From positions 1-37,392 of the forward strand of contig JAQWLX010000095.1 of assembly GCA_029247075.1 (NCBI GenBank): 37,392 nucleotides of DNA, read 5' to 3'. Under the pieces are notes generated by a model. The model worked only from the letters and a program-made list of their open reading frames with translations. It was not told the DNA's origin and searched no databases. The stretch comes from Halieaceae bacterium. Lineage in GTDB: Bacteria; Pseudomonadota; Gammaproteobacteria; Pseudomonadales; Halieaceae. Positions within the stretch are counted from its first letter, which is position 1. The number at the start of each line of letters is the position of its first letter. Both the position numbers and the translations under genes were made by a program. Below, piece by piece: positions 10,517 through 18,635 of this stretch.

Positions 10517-11297
10517 TATTATCCTCTTCTTGGTTCCGACATTTGGAAGCGAGTTGACGAGCGGACTGAGCCAGTAGCAGCGTATCAACTCCGACACCGA
10601 TGAATTGAGCGCCATGATCAATGTAATAGTCCCTGAGTTCGAGGTCCAGGCACAGCAGGCCAGCTATCTTGTTCGCGGCACGAATCTTTGAGAGTGACTC
10701 TACTAGCGTTTTCTTAACTTCTGGGTGACCAGCATTTCCAGGATATCCCATGGATGCAGATAGGTCGGACGGTCCCAAAAAGATACCATCGACACCATCT
10801 ACTTTAAGGATGTCATCAATCTGCTCAATAGCATTTGCCGTTTCGACCTGGATAATTACGCAAATCTGTTCATTGGAATTTTCGATGTAACCGGGGATAC
10901 CATTCCAGTGTGCCGCGCGAGCCATTGAGGTACCTAGTCCTCGACCACCTTCCGGCGGATAGCGGGTCGCGTGAACGACTGACTCGGCTTGCTCGGCCGA
11001 TTCGATCATGGGCATCAGCAGCGTTTGCACGCCAGAATCTAGAAGGCGTTTTAGCAGTGCAGGATCATCATTTACAGGCCGCACAATAGGTGCGACTGGA
11101 TAAGCGGCCATGGTTTGGAGGTGGTGAAAAATATCACGAAGCTCGAAGTTTCCGTGCTCGTGATCGATCAACAGCCAGTCAAATCCAGCCCCGGCAGCAA
11201 TTTCAGCCACACTGGTGTCAGGAATCGATAGCCACAGACCGTAGGCGGGTGTTTCATTGGCGAGGGCTTTTTTAAATGAATTGTTTGGCATGTCCAT
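10491..11297 (-). CDS. hpaI: HpcH/HpaI aldolase (4-hydroxy-2-oxoheptane-1,7-dioate aldolase-like)
   Basis: 268 aa; YGLWLSIPDTSVAEIAAGAGFDWLLIDHEHGNFE, VRPVNDDPALLKRLLDSGVQTLLMPMIESAEQAE, DGIFLGPSDLSASMGYPG. Confidence 0.88.
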   Translation of the reverse strand: MDMPNNSFKKALANETPAYGLWLSIPDTSVAEIAAGAGFDWLLIDHEHGNFELRDIFHHLQTMAAYPVAPIVRPVNDDPALLKRLLDSGVQTLLMPMIESAEQAESVVHATRYPPEGGRGLGTSMARAAHWNGIPGYIENSNEQICVIIQVETANAIEQIDDILKVDGVDGIFLGPSDLSASMGYPGNAGHPEVKKTLVESLSKIRAANKIAGLLCLDLELRDYYIDHGAQFIGVGVDTLLLAQSARQLASKCRNQEEDNNETNPASY

Positions 11298-11306
11298 TAG
11301 TTAGGG

Positions 11307-12110
11307 CTATTTAAAATCAACACTGATTTCACCGTGGGGTCCGAAGTCGGCACGAACATGTGCACCTGCGCTTACGATTACCGGACGCGTAAATGACCCG
11401 GAAAGGATAATCTGGCCTGGTTGGAGACCAATTCCCCAGGGAGCGAAACGCTTGCAAACCCAGCTGATACCGAGTGCAGGGTGCCCGAGTACGCCTGCCG
11501 CCAGTCCCGTTTCCTCGATTTCATCATTCAGATAGAGGAGGGCGCCAGCCCAGGGAAGGTCAATTGTTTTTGGGTCCATATGCGTATCGCCCATTATAAT
11601 CCCCGCGTTTGCCGCATTATCAGCGATCGTATCGAACACTTTTCGGGTATAACCACTCCCCGGATCTGTTCGGTAGCTTCGTGCAGCAATAAGCTCAAGT
11701 GCCGGTACTACATAGTCGGTCGCGTCTATTACATCTTCGATTGACACATTTTCTCCGGACAGCGGCGCCTTGAGAATAAAAGCAAATTCGGTTTCGATAC
11801 GCGGATCTGTGAAATTAGAGGCTTGAATGCTGCCGTTATTCGGAAACACCATATCATCGAGAAGCACTCCATAGTCAGGGGTGTCGATGTTGACCGCCAT
11901 CTGCATGGCTCTTGAGGTAAGACCTATTTTATAACCGACGACCTGCCTCCCTTCGTTCAATTTTCGCTTAACCCAACATTCCTGGATCTTATACGCATCG
12001 TCCATATCCATTTCAGGATATTCCAATGTAAGTGCGGGCATTTGGATTCTATTCACTTCTGCTTCATAGAGGCGGTCAGCGGCGGATTCGATTTGATCTT
12101 GAGTCAGCAT
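11307..12110 (-). CDS. hpaH: 2-oxo-hept-4-ene-1,7-dioate hydratase-like protein
   Basis: FAH-superfamily hydratase: DAYKIQECWVKRKLNEGRQVVGYKIGLTSRAMQ, PDYGVLLDDMVF, ALELIAARS; start MLTQDQIE at 12110. Confidence 0.85.
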   Translation of the reverse strand: MLTQDQIESAADRLYEAEVNRIQMPALTLEYPEMDMDDAYKIQECWVKRKLNEGRQVVGYKIGLTSRAMQMAVNIDTPDYGVLLDDMVFPNNGSIQASNFTDPRIETEFAFILKAPLSGENVSIEDVIDATDYVVPALELIAARSYRTDPGSGYTRKVFDTIADNAANAGIIMGDTHMDPKTIDLPWAGALLYLNDEIEETGLAAGVLGHPALGISWVCKRFAPWGIGLQPGQIILSGSFTRPVIVSAGAHVRADFGPHGEISVDFK

Positions 12111-12111
12111 G

Positions 12112-12480
12112 TCAGAGGTTTTTCTTGTTGAATTTAACTTTTTCTTCCAGTTCGCGCATTTCAAAACTGACCGCTAAACCATGCTTTTGAAACAGGGGTT
12201 CCAGGTGTTCTATGAGTAGATCAAATAATTCTTTGCCGATCTCCAGACGGGTTTCAGGGGTGCGACCGCGTCCAACTTTCATGCTCAGATTGACAAAGCC
12301 ATTGGTGGGGGTGCCGTCTCCAACTCGAAATTCATCACAGCGGATGGCCCGACTTCGAATCCCGGCCAGCGGAAAAATTCCGCTCTCATTGGCTTTGGCA
12401 TGCATCTTAGCCATTAAACCTTCCATGTCGAGTAAGGCTGGATCGAGGTTTGAAGAGTATTCGTAAATGAAATGTGCCAT
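12112..12480 (-). CDS. hpaF: 5-carboxymethyl-2-hydroxymuconate isomerase-like protein
   Basis: MAHFIYEYSSNLDP start, EFRVGDG, FVNLSMKVGRGRTPETRLEIGKELFDLL; position in operon. Confidence 0.8.
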   Translation of the reverse strand: MAHFIYEYSSNLDPALLDMEGLMAKMHAKANESGIFPLAGIRSRAIRCDEFRVGDGTPTNGFVNLSMKVGRGRTPETRLEIGKELFDLLIEHLEPLFQKHGLAVSFEMRELEEKVKFNKKNL

Positions 12481-12500
12481 GAATTGATTCCTTATTTGCC

Positions 12501-13322
12501 TTATGCAATCGCCATTGTGGCTGCGGTGCAACCCACTGCAAAAATTGGGATGGGTCGATAGTAGTGCACGGTCCCTTTGCTGTTTTCAGCAGCACCTGCC
12601 ACTGCGATAAAGTTTCTGATTTCAAATCCTCCTTGACCCGCATCGAGGTACACCTGCTCGTCAGAATAATCCAGGAGCGCGTCGCGGTCGTTATCACACC
12701 AGCGCTCTAGGAAATCACGATCCCACGCTTCGTTAATTTTCCCCGAGTCCGGTGTTGCCGGCCAGTGAGAAATGCCGCCCGTACCAACGATGGCAATCCG
12801 TTCCGGAATTTCGGCGCAAGCCCTTCCAAGGGCCTGACCAAATGCATAGGCTCTATGAAGGGGAGTGAGTGGCGGTCCCTGACAGTTAATATTTGCCGGT
12901 ATGATGGGGAGGTCATAGCGCGGGGTGAGATGATGCAGAGGCACCATAATCCCATGGTCGAATTTCCATTCCTCGGCGTAGGCCAGGTCAATGTCTTGCA
13001 TGATGCTAGTGATGATTCGGCGAGATAATTCAGGAACACCGGGTATGCGTGTCCTTTCTATGCCGAGCCACTGGGGATCTTCAATAGGGCCATTGTAGTG
13101 ACCTGCCATTCCCATGCAGTAGGAGGGCATGTTGTCCATAAAGAAATTTGCAAAGTGCTCTGCGGCGATCACGATCAGTGCGTCTGGTTTAGCCCTTTCC
13201 AGATTCTCGCGCATCTCATTCATGGCGCTTTGTAAGGTGCGAGCATCGTCTTTGTCCGCCATGTGGATGCGACCCGTGATTCCTGGGGCGTGAGAACAAA
13301 TTCCGGCGAAGACCAGACTCAT
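12501..13322 (-). CDS. Class III extradiol ring-cleavage dioxygenase, LigB-type catalytic subunit
   Basis: 273 aa; MSLVFAGICSHAPG, IVIAAEHFANFFMDNMPSY, DHGIMVPLHHL, IVGTGGISHWPATP. Confidence 0.88.
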   Translation of the reverse strand: MSLVFAGICSHAPGITGRIHMADKDDARTLQSAMNEMRENLERAKPDALIVIAAEHFANFFMDNMPSYCMGMAGHYNGPIEDPQWLGIERTRIPGVPELSRRIITSIMQDIDLAYAEEWKFDHGIMVPLHHLTPRYDLPIIPANINCQGPPLTPLHRAYAFGQALGRACAEIPERIAIVGTGGISHWPATPDSGKINEAWDRDFLERWCDNDRDALLDYSDEQVYLDAGQGGFEIRNFIAVAGAAENSKGTVHYYRPIPIFAVGCTAATMAIA

Positions 13323-13633
13323 GTTGCACCTTTTCCATCGGTTGTCACGTATAGCCCGGCTTTGACGTTACCATGCTCATCGAGTGCGTCACGCATGGAC
13401 TGGATATACTCGGGCCATGCATATCCGCACATTGCAGCGAAGTGCATCAGGATCTGGCCGTTCACGCCTAAAATATAAAGCAGGCCAATATCGGGTGTTA
13501 CGATGGCGGCATGTTCTTCCTCGTTAAGCTCATAATCAGTGAGGACACTCTCTTTATCTGCAAAAAACTTTTCCTGCAGGCTTTGGTCTCGATTGAGCTG
13601 ATAGAGAAGCTTTTGGGTGTAGTAAAGACTCAT
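13319..13633 (-). CDS. Protocatechuate 4,5-dioxygenase alpha subunit-like protein (LigA type)
   Basis: 104 aa from MSLYYTQ; YELNEEEHAAIVTPDIGLLYILGVNGQILMHFAAMCG resembles LigA subunits; ATGA overlap with the LigB-type gene. Confidence 0.8.
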   Translation of the reverse strand: MSLYYTQKLLYQLNRDQSLQEKFFADKESVLTDYELNEEEHAAIVTPDIGLLYILGVNGQILMHFAAMCGYAWPEYIQSMRDALDEHGNVKAGLYVTTDGKGAT

Positions 13634-13634
13634 C

Positions 13635-15161
13635 TTATTTCCCCAGTGATGGTACCTTGTGCGTATCGTGTGCAATGCAAACGTTCTTTGTTTCCATATA
13701 AAAGTCGAAGCTGTAGTCGCCCCCATCGCGACCAATGCCGCTCATTTTCATTCCACCGAATGGAGAAGGCAAATTGCGATTGTTCTCCGAATTGACCCAT
13801 AGCATACCTGCCTCGATTTTATTCGCGAGTCGCATCGCTCTTCCGACATCTTTAGTCCAGATATAACCACTGAGACCGTATACAGAATCATTTGCAAGTT
13901 CAACGGCTTCTTCTTCTGAAGAAAAGCCCATAGTGGTTAAAACCGGTCCAAAAATCTCTTCGCGAGCAACTCGCATAGCATTTGTGGCATCCGTTATTAA
14001 GGCCGGATTGATATAATTTCCTGAGCTGAGTTCAGGAGGTTGGTCTCCACCGACTTTGACGGTAGCTCTCTCGGTCCTTGCAATGTCGATATAACCTAAC
14101 ACTTTCTCCAGATGTTCTCGGTGGATCAGAGGTCCGACTTCAGTGAGCGGATCGAGTGGGTGTCCGACCCGAAGCTTCTTGACTCGTTCTTCAAGCGCTA
14201 CAAGGAAGTCGTCTTTGATAGTGTTTTGGATCAATAATCGACTACTTGATGTACAGCGTTGGCCATTGAGGCTATAGATCATAAATACCACGGCGTCTAG
14301 CGCCCGATCGAGATCCGCATCATCGAACACTATGACGGGGTTTTTGCCGCCCAATTCAAAGTGAACTCTCTTTAACGTGTCAGCGCCCTGTCTCATTATG
14401 TGCCCGCCCGTTGTCGATTCGCCAACTAACGCAACTGCTTTGATGAGTTCGTGCTCAGAAATTGCTTTTCCAGTCGTCTCTCCAATACCATTAACGGTAT
14501 TCCAAACACCGGGAGGAATGCCTGATTCTGCGCTTATTTCGGCAAGTATCATCGCAGACAAAGGACTGAGTTCCGCCGGTTTATGAACGACGGTGCAGCC
14601 GGCGGCTAGTGCTGGTGCAATCTTCCAGGTGGCAAGCATAAAGGGTGTGTTCCATGGTGTAATGATTCCCACTGGACCGATGGGTGTTCGCATCGTGTAA
14701 TTGGTGTGTTCGGTCTGATGCAGCGCCAAACCATTGCACGCTTCGGGTGCCTTGTCTGCAAAAAATCTAAAGTTTGCTGCTCCCCGAATAGCGGCTTGTT
14801 TCATGAACCGTATCGGTTGTCCGCAGTCCATGCTCTCTACCAAGGCGATTTCCTCAGCACGCTCTTCGATGTGGTCAGCCAGCGTATGAAGTCGAACACG
14901 TCTTTCGTTTGGCGCTAGATCTCGCCATTTGGGAAAGGCCTCAGCTGCACAGGTACATGCCTCATCAACCTCCGTCTGAGTTGCTTGGCAGATTTCGCCT
15001 AGGGAGCTGCTATCTGCGGGACAAAGGTTTTCAAAAGTCTTGCTTTTGTCAGGCCGTACAATCTCTCCATTAATAAAATGACCGGTCACAATATCCTTAA
15101 AAGGAGCCAGATACTTGCTTGCGGCGTCTTGATTCTTAGTCAAATCACTCATTTTTCTCAA
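13635..15161 (-). CDS. hpaE: Aldehyde dehydrogenase, 5-carboxymethyl-2-hydroxymuconate semialdehyde dehydrogenase-like
   Basis: 508 aa; GIITPWNTPFMLATWKIAPALAAGCTVVHKPAELSP, FELGGKNPVIVFDDADLDRALDA, LNGQRCTSSSRLLIQ, EIFGPVLT. Start may be 15152 (MSDLTKN). Confidence 0.88.
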   Translation of the reverse strand: MRKMSDLTKNQDAASKYLAPFKDIVTGHFINGEIVRPDKSKTFENLCPADSSSLGEICQATQTEVDEACTCAAEAFPKWRDLAPNERRVRLHTLADHIEERAEEIALVESMDCGQPIRFMKQAAIRGAANFRFFADKAPEACNGLALHQTEHTNYTMRTPIGPVGIITPWNTPFMLATWKIAPALAAGCTVVHKPAELSPLSAMILAEISAESGIPPGVWNTVNGIGETTGKAISEHELIKAVALVGESTTGGHIMRQGADTLKRVHFELGGKNPVIVFDDADLDRALDAVVFMIYSLNGQRCTSSSRLLIQNTIKDDFLVALEERVKKLRVGHPLDPLTEVGPLIHREHLEKVLGYIDIARTERATVKVGGDQPPELSSGNYINPALITDATNAMRVAREEIFGPVLTTMGFSSEEEAVELANDSVYGLSGYIWTKDVGRAMRLANKIEAGMLWVNSENNRNLPSPFGGMKMSGIGRDGGDYSFDFYMETKNVCIAHDTHKVPSLGK

Positions 15162-15186
15162 CTATAATTAGGAAATACCAAAAACA

Positions 15187-15196
15187 TAACGTGTTA
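15187..15196. promoter_or_regulatory. Candidate MarR/HpaR operator TAAC-GT-GTTA
   Basis: Dyad TAACGTGTTA in the divergent intergenic region, about 25 nt upstream of the hpaE-like ORF start. Confidence 0.35.
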
Positions 15197-15304
15197 AGTA
15201 AAAAAAGTCAATAATAGACCTAGTATTCTACAAATAAGTTAAAATTTAATAATAAATAAGACATATTTAGACGACTTGCGTATAAGGTGTTAATTAACTA
15301 TCAT

Positions 15305-15316
15305 TTAACAGGTTAA
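15305..15316. promoter_or_regulatory. Candidate MarR/HpaR operator TTAAC-AG-GTTAA
   Basis: Dyad TTAACAGGTTAA 18 nt upstream of the hpaG-like ORF start; same half-sites as 15187-15196. Confidence 0.4.
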
Positions 15317-15334
15317 TAAAAATAGGGTGCGAAA

Positions 15335-16192
15335 ATGCGATTTCTTAGCTTTTCAACAGAAAATGGTGACAGTTGGGGTGTTGCAACAAACGATGGGGTG
15401 GTCGATCTGGGTGCTAGATTCGGCGGAAGCCTTCAGGAAACGCTCGCAGAACATCAGCTTAGTGCGATGATGGATCGTGCGACTGGCCTGGAAGCCGATG
15501 TTGCACTCGATGCTATTAGGTTTAAAACGCCGATAGCTCATCCAGAGAAAGTTGTTTGCATCGGAGTTAATTATGCTAACCGTAATGCGGAATATCACGA
15601 TAAGTCAGAAGAACCCAAGTGGCCCAGCCTCTTTATGCGTACGATCGATTCCTTTGCGGCCCACAATGAAGCTATATGGAGACCCCCGGAGTCCCACCAG
15701 TTGGATTACGAAGGGGAGATAGCGCTGGTCATTGGTAAAGAGGGCCATCGTGTGCCACAGGAGGTTGCGCTAGATTATATTGCTGGCTACACGATTATGA
15801 ATGAGGGCACGTTACGAGACTGGGTTCGACATGCAAAGTTCAATGTCACACAGGGGAAGAATTTTGTTCGTTCTGGAGGGCTAGGTCCCTGGATGGTGAC
15901 GGCAGATGCTATTTCAGATGTGAATAGCATGATGGTGACAACTCGAGTAAATGAAGAACAGCGTCAACACGATACAACCGCGAATCTGATGTTTTCCTTT
16001 GCTTACCTGATCAGCTACTTATCGACATTCTTTATTTTAAGACCAGGAGACATTATCTCAACGGGTACCCCGCCTGGAGCCGGCGCTCGATTTGACCCCC
16101 CGCGTTATCTGTGTCCTGGCGATCAGATTGAAGTGGAAGTTACCGGTGTCGGTACTTTGACTAATTCTGTCATCGACGATCCAACAGTCTGA
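15335..16192 (+). CDS. Fumarylacetoacetate hydrolase family protein (HpaG-like isomerase/decarboxylase)
   Basis: 285 aa; PEKVVCIGVNYANRNAEY, YEGEIALVIGKEGHRV, GYTIMNEGTLRDWVRH, ISTGTPPGAGARFDPPRYLCPGDQIEVEVTGVGTLTN. Confidence 0.88.
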   Translation: MRFLSFSTENGDSWGVATNDGVVDLGARFGGSLQETLAEHQLSAMMDRATGLEADVALDAIRFKTPIAHPEKVVCIGVNYANRNAEYHDKSEEPKWPSLFMRTIDSFAAHNEAIWRPPESHQLDYEGEIALVIGKEGHRVPQEVALDYIAGYTIMNEGTLRDWVRHAKFNVTQGKNFVRSGGLGPWMVTADAISDVNSMMVTTRVNEEQRQHDTTANLMFSFAYLISYLSTFFILRPGDIISTGTPPGAGARFDPPRYLCPGDQIEVEVTGVGTLTNSVIDDPTV

Positions 16193-16194
16193 GC

Positions 16195-16629
16195 ATGCGA
16201 ACCTTTCAAAGATCGTTGCCCATGGCACTCATGAGAGCGCGAGAAGCGGTGATGTGTGAATTTAGTCCCGAGCTTCGAAAACATGATCTTTCTCCTCAAC
16301 AATGGCGGGTATTGCGAGCATTGGAGGAACGCTCAAGTATGGATGCGACGACGATTTCCAAGCACTGCGCTCTGTTAATGCCGAGTTTATCGCGTATCTT
16401 GAAAAATCTCGAGGCTAGAGGATTAGTCATCCGTGCACCTTCGGCGGGAGATCAGCGCCGAACCCATATAGAAATTAGCGACAGCGGTCGATCGTTGTTT
16501 AAGTTAATCGCGCCGTTACAGGAATTGAGATATGAGAGTCTTACCGAACGCTTTGGCTACGGTAAACTGGAGTTACTGTACGAGCTTCTAGAGGAACTGG
16601 TCGAAAAAGTAGGCAAAGAAGAGGTATAG
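16195..16629 (+). CDS. hpaR: MarR family regulator, HpaR-like
   Basis: 144 aa; RSLPMALMRAREAVMCEFSPELRKHDLSPQQWRVLRALEE, winged-helix LMPSLSRILKNLEARGLVIR; 2 nt after the hpaG-like gene. Confidence 0.85.
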   Translation: MRTFQRSLPMALMRAREAVMCEFSPELRKHDLSPQQWRVLRALEERSSMDATTISKHCALLMPSLSRILKNLEARGLVIRAPSAGDQRRTHIEISDSGRSLFKLIAPLQELRYESLTERFGYGKLELLYELLEELVEKVGKEEV

Positions 16630-16679
16630 TCTCATTAGCATGAGACCTTAGCTTGATATAGAACATAAGGAGTTTTCTT

Positions 16680-16940
16680 GTGAAGTCGGACAAGGTGCGC
16701 AATTTCATTCAACGTCGGATAAGACGCAGATTTATTTTTGCAGGAGTGACACTCATTCTGTATTTTTCGTACGCGTTAAATTATATCGAGATGGGCTCTT
16801 TCTTAAATCAGCGGCTGGGTAATAGTTATATTTCGGGATCACTACTTATGTATGGACTTATCATTATCAGTGCCATTTTATTGGAATGGATTTTTCTGCG
16901 CACCCAGGAAGAGATGAGCTCTGAAGGAGATGAAGGATGA
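16680..16940 (+). CDS. DUF485/YjcH-like small membrane protein
   Basis: 86 aa from GTG; two hydrophobic helices; located immediately before an ActP-like symporter (ATGATG overlap). Confidence 0.75.
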   Translation: MKSDKVRNFIQRRIRRRFIFAGVTLILYFSYALNYIEMGSFLNQRLGNSYISGSLLMYGLIIISAILLEWIFLRTQEEMSSEGDEG

Positions 16941-18598
16941 TGAGAAACCATCCCTTGGCTCATTTGCTAATTGGACTTGTATGTTTTTGTGCATTCCCTG
17001 TTTTGGTTAATGGTGCCGGTATCGATGGAGATGTCGAGCGCCAAGCGTTGAATCCACTGGCGATACTGATTTTCGTGCTGTTTGTTGTCACGACTCTTTT
17101 CATCACATATTGGGCAGCTAAAAAAACCTCAACAAGTAGTACTTTTTATAATGCCGGTGGCAAAATCACAGGCCTTCAGAACGGGACGGCAATCGCGGGT
17201 GATTTTATGTCTGCGGCATCTCTTTTGGGTATTACGGGTTTGATATTCATAGGCGGGTTTGATGGACTCGTATTAGGTTTGGGTGCGTTTACCGGCTGGC
17301 CAATTATGCTTTTTCTGTTGGCAAAACGTGTTCGAAATCTGGGTAGCTATACCTTTATTGACGTTGTATCCGAGCGTCTAGATAAGACTCAAATTCGATC
17401 GGTGGCTATTCTCGGGACCATTGTCACCGTGATTTTGTATCTTATCGCTCAGATGGTAGGGGCGGGCAAGCTCATTGAGTTATTGTTTGGTCTACCTTAT
17501 GAATATGCGGTCGTCATCGTCAGTGGGCTCGTACTCGCTTATGTCACGTTTGGTGGAATGTTGGCCACTACTTGGGTACAAATTGTAAAGGCCATATTGT
17601 TACTGACGGGAGTTACCTTGACTGCCTTTTTGGTATTACTTGAGGCGGGATTTAGTTTAGATAATCTGTTTCAGGCGGCGACTTTGAAGCATCCAAAAGG
17701 GGAAGCCATACTCGGCCCCGGCGTCATTTTTTCAGACCCGGTCCAGATTGTGACCATCATGGTGTCCATGACCTTTGGGACGCTGGGTCTACCACACATT
17801 CTTATGCGCCTTTTTACAGTCTCAGACATGGTCGAAGCGAAAAAATCCGTGGCCTACGCCTCGGGTTTTATGGGGTATTTCTTCTTGCTGATGGTAGTGA
17901 TGGGGTTTGGTTCGATCATGTTGGTTACTGGAGAGTCTCAATTCTATGGTGCCGATGGAAAACTTATTGGCGGTACCAATATGACAGCGATCCATCTCGC
18001 CAACGCGGTGGGAGGGGATCTGTTGACCGGATTTATGTCGGCGGTAACTTTCGCTACTATCCTTGCGGTAGTAGCGGGATTGACCGTATCGGGAGGGGCC
18101 GCTATATCACACGATTTTTATGCGCAAATTCTTTGTAAGGGTAAGCCTGACGAAAAAAAAGAATTGTTCTTAACGCGCGTAACTACTGTGATTATAGGGG
18201 TAATAGCTATCTTGCTTGGGATTGCCTTTCAGAATGAAAATGTTGGGTTTATCGCTACAATGCCAATGGTAGTTGCGGCATCAGTAAACTTTCCCATATT
18301 ATTTTTATCTCTATTTTGGCCGGGTTTGACAACGCGAGGAGCTGTCTCAGGGGCCTTGGTCGGACTGATTTCTTCGGTCACCCTTATAGTGATTGGGCCA
18401 CAAGTATGGGTTTCTGTATTAGGATTTGAAAATGCAATTTTCCCTTACAACTACCCCGCTTTGTTTACGATGCCCTTGGCGATCATGACAGCCTGGATAA
18501 TCTCCGGACTTGACAGATCTGCGCGCGGGGAGGTTGATCGTTCTAACTACTATCTGTTATTGCCTCAGTCCGAGCTTGGACCAAAAGCGGCCGACTGA
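16937..18598 (+). CDS. Sodium:solute symporter, ActP/PhaJ-like
   Basis: 553 aa; FYNAGGKITGLQNGTAIAGDFMSAASLLGITGLIFIGGFDGL, MVGAGKLIELLFGLPYEYAVV, SMTFGTLGLPHILMRLFTV, VAGLTVSGGAAISHDFYAQIL. Confidence 0.9.
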   Translation: MMRNHPLAHLLIGLVCFCAFPVLVNGAGIDGDVERQALNPLAILIFVLFVVTTLFITYWAAKKTSTSSTFYNAGGKITGLQNGTAIAGDFMSAASLLGITGLIFIGGFDGLVLGLGAFTGWPIMLFLLAKRVRNLGSYTFIDVVSERLDKTQIRSVAILGTIVTVILYLIAQMVGAGKLIELLFGLPYEYAVVIVSGLVLAYVTFGGMLATTWVQIVKAILLLTGVTLTAFLVLLEAGFSLDNLFQAATLKHPKGEAILGPGVIFSDPVQIVTIMVSMTFGTLGLPHILMRLFTVSDMVEAKKSVAYASGFMGYFFLLMVVMGFGSIMLVTGESQFYGADGKLIGGTNMTAIHLANAVGGDLLTGFMSAVTFATILAVVAGLTVSGGAAISHDFYAQILCKGKPDEKKELFLTRVTTVIIGVIAILLGIAFQNENVGFIATMPMVVAASVNFPILFLSLFWPGLTTRGAVSGALVGLISSVTLIVIGPQVWVSVLGFENAIFPYNYPALFTMPLAIMTAWIISGLDRSARGEVDRSNYYLLLPQSELGPKAAD

Positions 18599-18635
18599 TT
18601 CAGGAATTGAGTGAGTGTAATCTTTTTGTCTAGCA

